Assembly: GCA_036503065.1 (NCBI GenBank)
Contig: DASXXM010000133.1
Coordinates: 1-13,034 of the forward strand
Length of the DNA stretch: 13,034 nt
Origin: DATEPR01 sp036503065
GTDB lineage: Bacteria; Actinomycetota; Actinomycetes; Mycobacteriales; Pseudonocardiaceae
Direction: 5' to 3'
Below are positions 1 through 7,732 of the stretch, one piece after another. The notes beneath the pieces were generated by a model. That model ran no database searches. It was not told where the DNA came from and worked only from the letters and a program-made list of their open reading frames with translations. Each line of letters starts with the position of its first letter. The stretch's first letter is position 1. The position numbers and the translations under genes were made by a program.

Positions 1-1293
1 AACCTGCTGAAGAAGAACGCGGCACTGGACCTGAACTCCGTGTGGTCCGTACTGGACAGCGTCGCGCAGCAGGGCACCGACCAGGTTGTCTTCAACTTCA
101 AGGCGCCCGCGGTGCCGTACTTCTTCTACATCGCCGACCAGATCGCGATCGTCCCGCAGCACGTCTGGTCGACCGTCGCCGACCCGGTGCACTACGTCGA
201 CGCCAAGCCGGTGGCCACCGGCGCGTACGAGGTGAACCCCTGCACCCCGCAGAACATCACCTTCACCGCCAACAAGAACTACTGGCAGCCCGGCCTGCCC
301 AAGGTCGCCAAGGTGCTGTACCCGGCGTTCACCTCCAACGACCCGGCCAACAACTACCTCGCCACCGGCCAGGCCCAGTGGGGCAGCCAGTTCATCCCGA
401 ACATCGATGCCTTCTACGCCAAGAAGAGCCCGGACCACCACTACTGGTTCCCGCCGATCGCCCAGGTTTCGCTGTTCCCGAATGAGAAGGTCGCACCGCT
501 GAACGACCCGGTCGTCCGCAAGGCGCTCGCACTGGCCGTGGACCGCAACAAGGCGTCCAGCGTCGGCGAGTACGGCTACGAGCCGCCCGGCAACCAGATG
601 GGCATCGTCACCCCGACGTACCAGAGCTGGGTCGACCCGGCCGCCCAGTCGGCGGCGGCCGCGTTCAACTACAACCCGACCAAGGCGTCGTCGATGCTCG
701 AGGCGGCCGGCTACCACAAGGGTTCGGACGGCATCTACGTCTCGCCGGCCGGCAAGCGCCTGTCCTTCCACGTGATCAACCAGGGCGGCTACTCCGACTG
801 GGTGGCCACCATGCAGGTGGTGATCCAGGGCGCCAAGGCAGCGGGCATCGAGATCATTCCGGACAACCTGTCGTCCAACGACTACAACGACAAGTTGTTC
901 AACGGCAACTTCGATCTCGCGTACTACGGCGAGACCGGCGGACCGTCGCCGTACTACGAGCTGCGGCAGTGGCTCTACTCGGCGAACAGCGCCCCGATCG
1001 GCCAGCAGGCGTCGACGAACTTCGAGCGCTACAGCGACCCGCAGACCGACGCGCTGCTCGACCAGTACGGCCAGACCACCGATCTGGCCCAGCAGAAGCA
1101 GATCATCGCCAAGCTGGAGCAGGTCGTGCTGACACAGGTGCCGGTCATCCCGGTCACCGAGTCGGTCGACTGGTACCAGTACGACACGTCGCACTTCACC
1201 GGGTGGCCGACGCCGCAGAACCAGTTCGCGCTGCCGGCCGCGTTCCAGGTGCCGGACATGGGCATCGTGCTGCTGCACCTGTCGCCCAAGTAA
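1..1293 (+). CDS. ABC transporter substrate-binding protein, family 5 (C-terminal part)
   Basis: Extracellular solute-binding protein of the SBP_bac_5 (peptide/nickel/oligosaccharide) family. It would capture ligand outside the membrane and deliver it to the two permeases encoded just downstream. The reading frame is open from base 1, so the start codon, signal peptide and N-terminal lobe lie to the left of the window; about 430 residues are visible, against roughly 550-600 for a full protein. Family-like stretches include NPVATGAYEV-type sequence (here KPVATGAYEVNP), NKNYWQPGLPKV, and the helix DPVVRKALALAVDRNK followed by a C-terminal YSDPQTDALLDQY block. The visible part is rich in Trp and Tyr, which would suit a sugar ligand, but family-5 proteins also bind peptides, so the ligand is inferred only from the downstream GH4 and kinase genes. 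Stop TAA at 1291-1293. Confidence 0.93.
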   Translation, partial: NLLKKNAALDLNSVWSVLDSVAQQGTDQVVFNFKAPAVPYFFYIADQIAIVPQHVWSTVADPVHYVDAKPVATGAYEVNPCTPQNITFTANKNYWQPGLPKVAKVLYPAFTSNDPANNYLATGQAQWGSQFIPNIDAFYAKKSPDHHYWFPPIAQVSLFPNEKVAPLNDPVVRKALALAVDRNKASSVGEYGYEPPGNQMGIVTPTYQSWVDPAAQSAAAAFNYNPTKASSMLEAAGYHKGSDGIYVSPAGKRLSFHVINQGGYSDWVATMQVVIQGAKAAGIEIIPDNLSSNDYNDKLFNGNFDLAYYGETGGPSPYYELRQWLYSANSAPIGQQASTNFERYSDPQTDALLDQYGQTTDLAQQKQIIAKLEQVVLTQVPVIPVTESVDWYQYDTSHFTGWPTPQNQFALPAAFQVPDMGIVLLHLSPK

Positions 1294-1351
1294 CCGCACA
1301 CCGCCGCACAATCAGGTAAGAGGTCCGCAGGGTGAGTAACGGGAGCCTGTC

Positions 1352-2332
1352 GTGAGGTACCTAATTCGTCGCCTGGGGTTCTTCGTGCTCACCCTGTGGG
1401 CCGCCCTGACGATCAACTTCCTGATTCCGCGGCTGATGCCGGGGAGCCCGGCCACCGCGATCCTGGCCCGGTTCCACGGCCGGCTCTCGCCGACGGCGCT
1501 GCACGCGATCGAGGCGTCGCTCGGCATCAACACCAACCAGGGCATCGTGTCGCAGTACTTCCAGTACATCGGCAACACGGTGACGCTGAACTTCGGCGAT
1601 TCGGTGCAGTCCTTCCAGCCGGTGGCCAAGATCGTCGCCCAGGCGATCCCGTGGACACTGGCCCTGGTCGGCATCACCACGATCGTCGCGTTCATTCTCG
1701 GCACCGGGATCGGCGCGCTCGCCGCGTGGAAGCGTGGCGGCAAGCTGGACAGCGTGCTGCCGCCGGTGTTCGTGGTCGGCACCGGGCTGCCCTACTTCTG
1801 GGTCGGCATGATCCTGATCATCCTGTTCGCCGAGATCAACCCGTGGCTGCCGGTGGCGTTGGGCATCGACCCCGGCATCGACGTCGGCTTCAACTGGCCC
1901 GCCATCAGCAACATCCTGCAGCACGCCATCCTGCCGGCCGCGGCCCTGCTGATCACGTCGATCGGCGCGTGGGTGCTGACGATGCGCAACACCATGGTCA
2001 CCACGCTGGCCGAGGACTACATCCGGATGGCGCGGGCCAAGGGCCTGCCCAATCGCCGGATCATGGTCGACTACGCGGCCCGCAACTCGATCCTGCCCAA
2101 CCTGACCGGCTTCGCCATGTCGCTCGGTTTCGTGGTCAGCGGCGCGGTGCTGGTCGAGGACGTCTTCAACTATCCCGGTGTCGGCTTCATGCTGGTGCAG
2201 GCGGTGCAGAACGAGGACTTCCCGCTCATGCAGTGCCTGTTCCTGTTGATCACCGTCGCGGTGCTGGTCGCCGTGCTGCTGGCCGACATCGCGACCGCCC
2301 TGCTCGACCCCCGTACCCGGACCCAGAGGTAG
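1352..2332 (+). CDS. Dpp/Opp-type ABC transporter permease (DppB/OppB-like)
   Basis: Inner-membrane permease of the oligopeptide/oligosaccharide ABC family, expected to pair with the next gene product. 326 residues, the usual length for DppB. A hydrophobic segment at residues 8-28 follows the typical MRYLIRRLG start. A long extracytoplasmic loop contains LGIN and FGDSVQSFQP, and further membrane segments lie near 100-122, 138-160, 190-210, 250-272 and 293-315. The cytoplasmic EAA loop that docks the ATPase is seen at about 220-250 (EDYIRMARAKGLPNRR, then ARNSILPN). GTG start at 1352 is supported by GGGAG at 1341-1345 with a 6-nt spacer. It lies 58 bp after the binding-protein stop; I see no clear hairpin in that gap. 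Substrate class cannot be read from the permease. Confidence 0.95.
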   Translation: MRYLIRRLGFFVLTLWAALTINFLIPRLMPGSPATAILARFHGRLSPTALHAIEASLGINTNQGIVSQYFQYIGNTVTLNFGDSVQSFQPVAKIVAQAIPWTLALVGITTIVAFILGTGIGALAAWKRGGKLDSVLPPVFVVGTGLPYFWVGMILIILFAEINPWLPVALGIDPGIDVGFNWPAISNILQHAILPAAALLITSIGAWVLTMRNTMVTTLAEDYIRMARAKGLPNRRIMVDYAARNSILPNLTGFAMSLGFVVSGAVLVEDVFNYPGVGFMLVQAVQNEDFPLMQCLFLLITVAVLVAVLLADIATALLDPRTRTQR

Positions 2333-2337
2333 CTCCG

Positions 2338-3294
2338 ATGGCGACCATAGACGTGTCAGCCGGTGTCGACGAGGCGCCCGCGCACGTGACCAGTGGCAAG
2401 TCCGGGAACAACCGACGCCGGTCCGGCGGCAACCTCTGGCGCGCGATCCGGTCCAACGGCAAGGCAACGGCAGGCCTGATCATCCTGGGGGCGTTCGTCG
2501 TGCTGGCGATCATCCCGCAGTGGCTCGCGCCGGGCGATCCGGGCGCGGAGATCTTCGGCCGGATGGAGGGACCGAGCGGAGCGCACCTGCTGGGCACCAC
2601 CGCCTACGGGCAGGACATCCTGTCCGAGGTGATCTGGGGTGCCCGGCCGGCACTGCTGATCGCCATCGTGGCGGGCCTGTTCGCGACGGTGCTCTCGGTG
2701 CTCATCGGCGTGACGGGTGCCTATCTCGGCGGCATCGCGGACGACCTGCTCAACCTGCTCACCGACGTGTTCCTGGTGATCCCGACCCTGCCGCTGGTCA
2801 TCGTGATCGCCGCGTACGCCTCCAGCCACAGCCTGAGCGTGCTCATCATCGTGCTGGTGATCACCGGCTGGTCCTACGGCGCCCGGCAGTTGCGGTCCCA
2901 GGCGCTGTCGCTGCGCAACCGGGACTTCCTGCAGGCGGCCAAGGTTCGCGGCGAGAAACGCTCCTACATCATCGTGTTCGAACTGCTGCCGACGATGACC
3001 TCGCTGATCGTGGCCAACTTCCTCGGCGCCGCCCTGTACTCCATCCTCACCGCGTCCGGCCTCGAGTTCCTCGGTCTCGGCAACACGGCCAGTGTCGACT
3101 GGGGCACGATGCTGTACTGGGCGCAGAACAACGAGGCCCTGCAGACCGGCCAGTACCTGTGGGCGGCCGTCCCCGGCCTGTGCATCGCGGCGCTGGGCAC
3201 CGCGTTCGCCCTGTTGAACAACGCCTTCGACGAGATCAGCAACCCCGCCCTGCGACCGGTTCGGAGGATCCGTGTCAAGCGAACCCATTCTTGA
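2338..3294 (+). CDS. Dpp/Opp-type ABC transporter permease (DppC/OppC-like)
   Basis: Second membrane subunit of the transporter, 318 residues. A polar N-terminal tail of about 40 residues precedes the first membrane helix at about 44-64. The family hallmark LLGTTAYGQDILSEVIWGAR is at 84-103, and the EAA loop NRDFLQAAKVRGEKRSYIIV is at 194-213, followed by ELLP. Further hydrophobic segments lie near 105-130, 140-160, 165-178, 222-245 and 275-295. The open frame continues far upstream through the previous gene in a shadow frame; the ATG at 2338 is chosen because it follows the upstream stop by only 5 bp, is preceded by AGAGG at 2325-2329 (8-nt spacer), and gives the normal DppC N-terminus. The 3' end overlaps the next gene by 23 bp, indicating translational coupling. 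Confidence 0.95.
   Translation: MATIDVSAGVDEAPAHVTSGKSGNNRRRSGGNLWRAIRSNGKATAGLIILGAFVVLAIIPQWLAPGDPGAEIFGRMEGPSGAHLLGTTAYGQDILSEVIWGARPALLIAIVAGLFATVLSVLIGVTGAYLGGIADDLLNLLTDVFLVIPTLPLVIVIAAYASSHSLSVLIIVLVITGWSYGARQLRSQALSLRNRDFLQAAKVRGEKRSYIIVFELLPTMTSLIVANFLGAALYSILTASGLEFLGLGNTASVDWGTMLYWAQNNEALQTGQYLWAAVPGLCIAALGTAFALLNNAFDEISNPALRPVRRIRVKRTHS
3263..3267 (+). promoter_or_regulatory. Ribosome binding site for the first ATPase gene
   Basis: GGAGG inside the 3' end of the upstream permease gene, 4 nt before a GTG at 3272. It fixes the start of the ATPase within the overlap and shows that initiation takes place while the permease gene is still being read. Confidence 0.75.
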
Positions 3295-4249
3295 AGTCCG
3301 CGACCTGACCGTCGAATACGCGGTGGCGCGGGGCTCGGTGGGCGCGGTCGACCGGGTCAGCCTCGACGTTTCCGCCGGCGAGTTTCTCGGCGTCGTCGGC
3401 GAGTCCGGCTGCGGCAAGTCGACCCTGCTGTTCGCGATCGCCCAGCTGCTCACGCCGCCTGCCGCGATCACCGCGGGCAGCGTGGTCTTCAAGGGCAACA
3501 ACCTCGTCGGCATGACCGACAAGCAGCTCGCCGCGACCCGGTGGCAGGACATGTCCGTGGTCATGCAGAGCGCGATGAACGCGTTCAACCCGGTGAAGAC
3601 GATCGGCGCGCAGTTCAAGGACGCCATCCTGGCGCACCGGAAGTGGTCTCGCGAGCAGTTGCGGCAGCGGTCCGCCGAGGTGCTGCGGCTGGTCGGCATC
3701 GACCCGATCCACGTGCGGAGCTATCCGCACCAGCTCTCCGGCGGCATGCGGCAGCGCGCGATGATCGCGATGGCGCTGCTGTTCACACCGGACCTGATCA
3801 TCATGGACGAGCCGACGTCCGCGCTGGACGTGGTCGCGCAGCGGTCGCTGATGGTGCAGATCAAGGAACTGCAACAGAAACTGGGCTTCGCGGTCGTCTT
3901 CGTCACGCACGACATGTCGTTGGTGAGCCACTTCTCCGACCGGCTGATCGTGATGTACGCGGGGCAGGTGGCCGAGGAGGGCAGCACCCGCACGGTGTTC
4001 GACTCGCCCGCCCATCCCTACAGCAAAGGACTGCTGGAGGCGTTCCCGTCCATCCGCGGTCCGCGCGTGCACATGACCGGCATTCCGGGCAACCCGCCGG
4101 AGCTGATCGATCCGCCGCCCGGGTGCCGGTTCAGCCCCCGCTGCCCGGTCGTGATGCCGGAGTGCGTCGAGATCGAGCCCGCGCTGTACGCCGTGGGCGA
4201 TGTCGAGGTGCGGTGTCTGCGGCACGCGAAGGGTGCGGTCCATGTCTGA
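3272..4249 (+). CDS. Dpp/Opp-type ABC transporter ATP-binding protein (DppD/OppD-like)
   Basis: Cytoplasmic ATPase that powers the transporter, 325 residues, as in DppD. Visible motifs in order: Walker A GESGCGKST at 43-51, Q-loop glutamine at about 99 (VVMQSAMNAFNP), ABC signature LSGGMRQR at 155-162, Walker B LIIMDEP at 175-181 followed by the D-loop SALD, and the H-loop histidine in VTHD at 211-214. The C-terminal oligopeptide/dipeptide transporter region has the cysteine pattern CRFSPRCPVVMPEC at 285-298, which in this family is associated with an iron-sulfur cluster. All nucleotide-binding residues are intact. GTG start in a 23-bp overlap with the upstream permease gene; the 3' end overlaps the second ATPase by 8 bp. 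Confidence 0.96.
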   Translation: MSSEPILEVRDLTVEYAVARGSVGAVDRVSLDVSAGEFLGVVGESGCGKSTLLFAIAQLLTPPAAITAGSVVFKGNNLVGMTDKQLAATRWQDMSVVMQSAMNAFNPVKTIGAQFKDAILAHRKWSREQLRQRSAEVLRLVGIDPIHVRSYPHQLSGGMRQRAMIAMALLFTPDLIIMDEPTSALDVVAQRSLMVQIKELQQKLGFAVVFVTHDMSLVSHFSDRLIVMYAGQVAEEGSTRTVFDSPAHPYSKGLLEAFPSIRGPRVHMTGIPGNPPELIDPPPGCRFSPRCPVVMPECVEIEPALYAVGDVEVRCLRHAKGAVHV

Positions 4250-5267
4250 GCCCCTGCTGCGCACCGACAAGCTGACGCGACACTTCACCATCGGCAACGC
4301 GTTCTCCCGCACCAATTTGCACGCGGTGGACAACGCGGACCTGGTGATCAACGAGCGCGAGATCGTCGCGCTGGCGGGCGAGAGCGGCAGCGGCAAGAGC
4401 ACCATCGCCCGACTGCTCGCCATGGTCTACCAGCCGACGTCCGGCGAGATCTACTTCCGCGGCAAGCCGTTGTCACAGCTGAAGTCCCGCAGGGACGTCA
4501 TGGCGTACCGCGGCGAGGTGCCGATGGTCTTCCAGGACCCGTTCAGCTCGCTCAACCCGGCGTACCGGATCTCGCACGGCATCCTGCGCAGCCTGAAACT
4601 GCACCGGCCGGACCTGTCCGCCGACGAGCAGCGCGCCGAGGCGGAGCGGGTGCTGGAGGTCGTCGGCCTGACACCGCCGTCGGAGGTGCTGGACAAGTAC
4701 CCGTACGAGTTCTCCGGCGGCCAGCGGCAGCGGGTCGGCTTCGCGCAGGCCCTTGCCTGTCGCCCCAAGCTGATCCTGGCCGACGAGCCGGTGTCCATGT
4801 TGGACGTCTCGATTCGGATCGGCCTGCTGAACCTGATGGCGGGCCTCCGCGAGAAGGAGGGCGTGTCGTTCCTCTATATCACACATGATATAGCAAGCGC
4901 CCGGTACGTGGCCGACCGGCTGGTGATCATGTACGGCGGCCACATCGTGGAGACCGGACCCACCGAGGAGGTCCTGCGCAACCCGAAACACCCCTACACG
5001 CAACTGCTGCTGTCCGCGGTGCCGGACCCGCGCGCACCGCTCAACGTGACCGCGGAGACCGACCGGGGCGAGCCGCCCAAGGTGATCAACCCGAAGCCCG
5101 GCTGCCGGTTCCGCGGGCGCTGCCCGCTCGTCGTCGACCTCTGCTCCGAGGTCACGCCGGAGCCGAGATTGTTGGCGCCGCGCCATTCCGCGGCCTGTCA
5201 TGTGGCCACAGTGGATTCGTCGGTCGGCGCGCTCGTTGGTACGAACGAAGAGGATGTGACCGAATGA
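4242..5267 (+). CDS. Dpp/Opp-type ABC transporter ATP-binding protein (DppF/OppF-like)
   Basis: Second ATPase of the heterodimer, 341 residues. Walker A GESGSGKST at 46-54, Q-loop FQDPFSSLNP at about 97-106, signature FSGGQRQR at 157-164, Walker B LILADEP at 177-183 with SMLD, and the H-loop in YITHD at 212-216. The C-terminal cysteine block CRFRGRCP is at 288-295 with a further Cys at 301. The frame is open back to a GTG at 4200, but ATG 4242 is preferred: it overlaps the previous stop by 8 bp, is preceded by GAAGGG at 4228-4233, and gives the usual MSEPLL N-terminus. Oddity: the H-loop region is encoded by a run of A/T-ending codons, unlike the rest of the gene, that form a perfect palindrome at 4874-4893. 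The stop overlaps the next start as ATGA. Confidence 0.96.
   Translation: MSEPLLRTDKLTRHFTIGNAFSRTNLHAVDNADLVINEREIVALAGESGSGKSTIARLLAMVYQPTSGEIYFRGKPLSQLKSRRDVMAYRGEVPMVFQDPFSSLNPAYRISHGILRSLKLHRPDLSADEQRAEAERVLEVVGLTPPSEVLDKYPYEFSGGQRQRVGFAQALACRPKLILADEPVSMLDVSIRIGLLNLMAGLREKEGVSFLYITHDIASARYVADRLVIMYGGHIVETGPTEEVLRNPKHPYTQLLLSAVPDPRAPLNVTAETDRGEPPKVINPKPGCRFRGRCPLVVDLCSEVTPEPRLLAPRHSAACHVATVDSSVGALVGTNEEDVTE
4874..4893. repeat. AT-rich perfect inverted repeat inside the ATPase gene
   Basis: CTATATCA, a 4-nt spacer CACA, then TGATATAG: two perfect 8-bp arms. It covers the codons for the conserved H-loop (Leu-Tyr-Ile-Thr-His-Asp-Ile) and uses TAT, ACA, CAT, GAT and ATA in a gene that otherwise prefers G/C-ending codons. 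It may be an operator-like site, a folded mRNA element, or chance; the sequence alone does not decide. Confidence 0.6.
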
Positions 5268-6526
5268 AGCTCGTCGTCGTGGGTGGCGGTTCCACGTACA
5301 CCCCGGAACTGGTGGACGGCATCGCCCGGCTGGCGCAGACGCTGCCGGTGCGGGAACTGGTGCTGGTGGACCCGGACGAACTCCGGCTGGACCGGGTCGG
5401 CGGGATCTCCGCGCGCATCATGGCCGCCTACGGCCATCCGGCCACGGTCCGCGGCACCACCGACCTGGACGACGGGCTCGACGGCGCGGGCGCGGTGCTG
5501 CTGCAACTGCGGGTCGGCGGCCAGGCCGCCCGGCACCGCGACGAGACCTGGCCGCTGACCTGCGGCTGCGTCGGTCAGGAGACCACCGGCGCAGGCGGGC
5601 TGGCCAAGGCGCTGCGCACCGTGCCGATCGTGCTGGACATCGCGGAGCGGGCCCGCAAGCTCGCCGCGCCGAACGCGTGGATCGTGGACTTCACCAACCC
5701 GGTCGGCATCGTCACGCGCGCCCTGCTGGACGCGGGACACCGCGCGGTCGGGCTGTGCAACGTGGCCATCGGCTTCCAGCGTCGGTTCGCGGCCAAGCTG
5801 GGTGTCGCGCCGGACCAGGTCAGCCTCGGCCACGTCGGCCTGAACCACCTGACGTGGGAGCGGTCGGTGCACGTGGACGGCCGGGACGTGCTGCCGGAAC
5901 TGCTCGACTCCTACGGCGACGAGATCGCCGCGGACATCGGCCTGCCGGTGGACATCATCCGGCAGCTCGGCGTGATCCCGTCGTACTACCTGCGTTACTA
6001 CTATGCCCACGACCTTGTGGTGCGGGAGCAGCGCGGCACGCCGACCAGAGCGGAAGTCGTTGCCGGGTATGAGAAGGAACTGCTGGACATGTACGCCGAC
6101 CCGGCGCTGAACCAGAAGCCGGAGTTGCTGTCCAAGCGCGGCGGCGCGTTCTACTCGGAGGCGGCCGTGGCGCTGCTCGCGTCGCTCGACGCGGACACCG
6201 GCGACACGCAGGTGGTCAACCTGCGCAACAACGGCAGCCTCCCGTTCCTGCCGGACGATGCCGTGATCGAGGTGCCCGCGACGATCGGCGCCGACGGTCC
6301 GGTCGCGCTGCCGATCGCCCCCGTCGAACCGCTGTACGCCGGCCTGATCGCGCATGTGACCGCATACGAGGAACTGGCCGTGTCGGCCGCGGTGCGCGGC
6401 GGACGGGACAGGGTGTTCCAGACCATGTTGGCGCACCCGCTGATCGGCCAGATCGACATCGCCAGCCAGCTGACCGACCGGTTGATCGCCGAGAACCACC
6501 AGCACCTGTTCTGGGCGGCTCCGTGA
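5264..6526 (+). CDS. GH4 family glycosidase, 6-phospho-beta-glucosidase-like
   Basis: Cytoplasmic NAD- and divalent-metal-dependent glycoside hydrolase of family 4, 420 residues. Family 4 enzymes cleave (usually 6-phosphorylated) glycosides by an oxidation-elimination-addition-reduction route. Visible: the N-terminal Rossmann start VVVGGGSTYTPELVDGI at about 4-20; GQETTG at 104-109; DFTNPVGIVT at 142-151; GLCNVAIG at 163-170, whose Cys165 is the expected metal ligand; GHVGLNHLTW at 189-198, whose His195 is the expected second ligand; and PSYYLRYYY at 239-247, with a tyrosine at 241 as candidate catalytic base. ATG 5264 overlaps the ATPase stop (ATGA) and follows GAAGAGGA at 5247-5254. Strong coupling to the ABC genes implies that it acts on what the transporter brings in. 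Preference for phosphorylated versus free glycoside, and for glucose or N-acetylglucosamine, is not visible. Confidence 0.92.
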   Translation: MKLVVVGGGSTYTPELVDGIARLAQTLPVRELVLVDPDELRLDRVGGISARIMAAYGHPATVRGTTDLDDGLDGAGAVLLQLRVGGQAARHRDETWPLTCGCVGQETTGAGGLAKALRTVPIVLDIAERARKLAAPNAWIVDFTNPVGIVTRALLDAGHRAVGLCNVAIGFQRRFAAKLGVAPDQVSLGHVGLNHLTWERSVHVDGRDVLPELLDSYGDEIAADIGLPVDIIRQLGVIPSYYLRYYYAHDLVVREQRGTPTRAEVVAGYEKELLDMYADPALNQKPELLSKRGGAFYSEAAVALLASLDADTGDTQVVNLRNNGSLPFLPDDAVIEVPATIGADGPVALPIAPVEPLYAGLIAHVTAYEELAVSAAVRGGRDRVFQTMLAHPLIGQIDIASQLTDRLIAENHQHLFWAAP

Positions 6527-6531
6527 CATCG

Positions 6532-6554
6532 GCTGTGTCGTCGGTTCACACAGC
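6532..6554 (+). terminator. Hairpin just after the GH4 gene (attenuator or mRNA stabiliser)
   Basis: Perfect 7-bp stem GCTGTGT / ACACAGC with a 9-nt loop, starting 6 nt after the GH4 stop. No T-run follows, so it may be a weak terminator, a processing site or an mRNA 3'-end protector rather than a full stop, since the kinase follows in the same direction. A second hairpin lies at 6559-6577. Confidence 0.4.
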
Positions 6555-6558
6555 AAAC

Positions 6559-6577
6559 ACGGCGGTCACGACGCCGT
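6559..6577 (+). terminator. Second tandem hairpin in the GH4-kinase gap
   Basis: ACGGCG and CGCCGT form a perfect 6-bp stem around a 7-nt loop, 12 nt upstream of the kinase ribosome binding site (G-run at 6589-6594). With the preceding hairpin it fills most of the only sizeable gap in the downstream part of the operon. Role uncertain. Confidence 0.35.
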
Positions 6578-6599
6578 CGAGCGTCTTCGGGGGGACGTC

Positions 6600-7613
6600 G
6601 TGACAGTGGCGAGCGCACCGGCGGCGGTCCTGGCGATCGACGGCGGCAACAGTAAGACGGATGTGGTCCTGGTCGGTCCGGACGGCTCGGTCCTGGCCAG
6701 CGCGCGGGGGCCGGGCACGTCGGTGGACGCCCGCCGGTTCGACACGTCGAAGGTGGTGCTGGACGACCTGGTCACCGCGGTGGCCAGACAGGCCGGCATC
6801 GACCCGGCCGGCGAGATCGCCGCGCACACGTCCGCGTTCATCGCCGGAGTCGACCTACCGGAGGAGGAACAGCGCCTGGCCGACGAGCTGGCGACGCGAT
6901 CGTGGAGTCCGAGCATCCGGGTCGGCAACGACACGTTCGCCGTCCTGCGCGCCGGCACCCAGCGCCCGTGGGGCGTCGCCGTCACGTGCGGCGCCGGCAT
7001 CAACTGTGTCGGCGTGGCACCGGACGGCACGCAGACGCGCTTCCTGGCGCTGGGCCGTTTCACCGGCGACTGGGGCGGCGGCCTCGACATGGGCGTCGAG
7101 GTGATGTGGTGGGCCATGCGCGCCGAGGACGGCCGAGGCGAGCCGACCGCGCTGGCGACCGCGGTGGCCGAGTACTTCGGCCGGGCGAACGCGTCGGAGG
7201 TCGCGATCGGCATCCACCTCGGCGAGATCGACACGGACGACCTGATCCGCCTGACGCATGTCCTGTTCCAGGTCTCCGACGCGGGCGACCCGGTCGCGAT
7301 GCGCCTGGTGGACCGCCTGGCCGACGAGGTCAGCGCGATGGCCGTGGTGGCGATGCGGCGACTGGACCTGATCCGGCAGGACACCGAGGTGGTGTTGGGC
7401 GGCGGCCTGTTGATGGCGCGCAATCCCCGTCTGGTGCAGGGAATCGCGGATCGGGTGCGCGCGGAAGCTCCGGGCGCCCGGGTAGGGGTGGTCGACGTGC
7501 CGCCCATCGCCGGGGCGGCACTGCTCGGTCTGGACCATCTCGGCCTGGACGAGGCGGCCCACAAGCGGCTACGGGACGCCTACGCGACAACCGGCGTCCA
7601 GGCAGCCGGTTGA
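6600..7613 (+). CDS. BadF/BadG-family sugar kinase, N-acetylglucosamine kinase-like
   Basis: ATP-dependent kinase of the ASKHA (actin/hexokinase) superfamily, BadF/BadG/BcrA/BcrD group, to which N-acetylglucosamine kinases belong; 337 residues, the usual length. Visible: phosphate-1 loop AIDGGNSKTD at 12-21; GNDTF at 109-113, with Asp111 as candidate catalytic base; phosphate-2 region TCGAGINC at 129-136; GDWGGGLDMG at 156-165; and the adenosine-contact region VVLGGGLL at 264-271. No cysteine-rich 2-hydroxyacyl-CoA dehydratase activator signature is seen, which favours sugar kinase over activase. GTG 6600 is chosen because of the G-run at 6589-6594 (5-nt spacer); a GTG at 6606 is an alternative. 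Last gene of the operon, 73 bp after GH4. It probably phosphorylates the imported sugar, either the intact disaccharide before GH4 acts or a released monosaccharide. Confidence 0.9.
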   Translation: MTVASAPAAVLAIDGGNSKTDVVLVGPDGSVLASARGPGTSVDARRFDTSKVVLDDLVTAVARQAGIDPAGEIAAHTSAFIAGVDLPEEEQRLADELATRSWSPSIRVGNDTFAVLRAGTQRPWGVAVTCGAGINCVGVAPDGTQTRFLALGRFTGDWGGGLDMGVEVMWWAMRAEDGRGEPTALATAVAEYFGRANASEVAIGIHLGEIDTDDLIRLTHVLFQVSDAGDPVAMRLVDRLADEVSAMAVVAMRRLDLIRQDTEVVLGGGLLMARNPRLVQGIADRVRAEAPGARVGVVDVPPIAGAALLGLDHLGLDEAAHKRLRDAYATTGVQAAG

Positions 7614-7632
7614 CCTGTCGCCGTGTCGACCG
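7607..7632 (+). terminator. Candidate terminator of the transport/GH4/kinase operon
   Basis: CGGTTGAC and GTCGACCG pair over 8 bp (one G-U) with a 10-nt loop; the stem overlaps the kinase stop codon. No T-tract follows, which is common in high-GC actinomycetes. Modest support. Confidence 0.35.
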
Positions 7633-7732
7633 ACATATCGACTCCGGCAGCGCCGGGCCAGTGCCGGTCGTTGGTTGCCGACAACCTTCGGAAGAACCGT
7701 TTCCTTGCGGGACGTCGTGCACTGATGATCGA

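Noticed and set aside
1330..1343. GGGTGAGTAACGGG, resembling a conserved 16S rRNA stretch
   Set aside because: Only a short match to the usual GGGTGAGTAACACG; the flanks are ordinary operon sequence with no other rRNA features, and part of it serves as the ribosome binding site of the permease gene.
4200..4241. Upstream GTG start for the second ATPase
   Set aside because: It adds 14 residues unlike the family N-terminus; ATG 4242 has a better ribosome binding site and the usual short overlap.
5198..6556. Minus-strand open frame (452 codons) opposite the GH4 gene
   Set aside because: Arg/Val/Gln/His-rich translation with no recognisable domain; the plus strand encodes a GH4 enzyme with its motifs intact.
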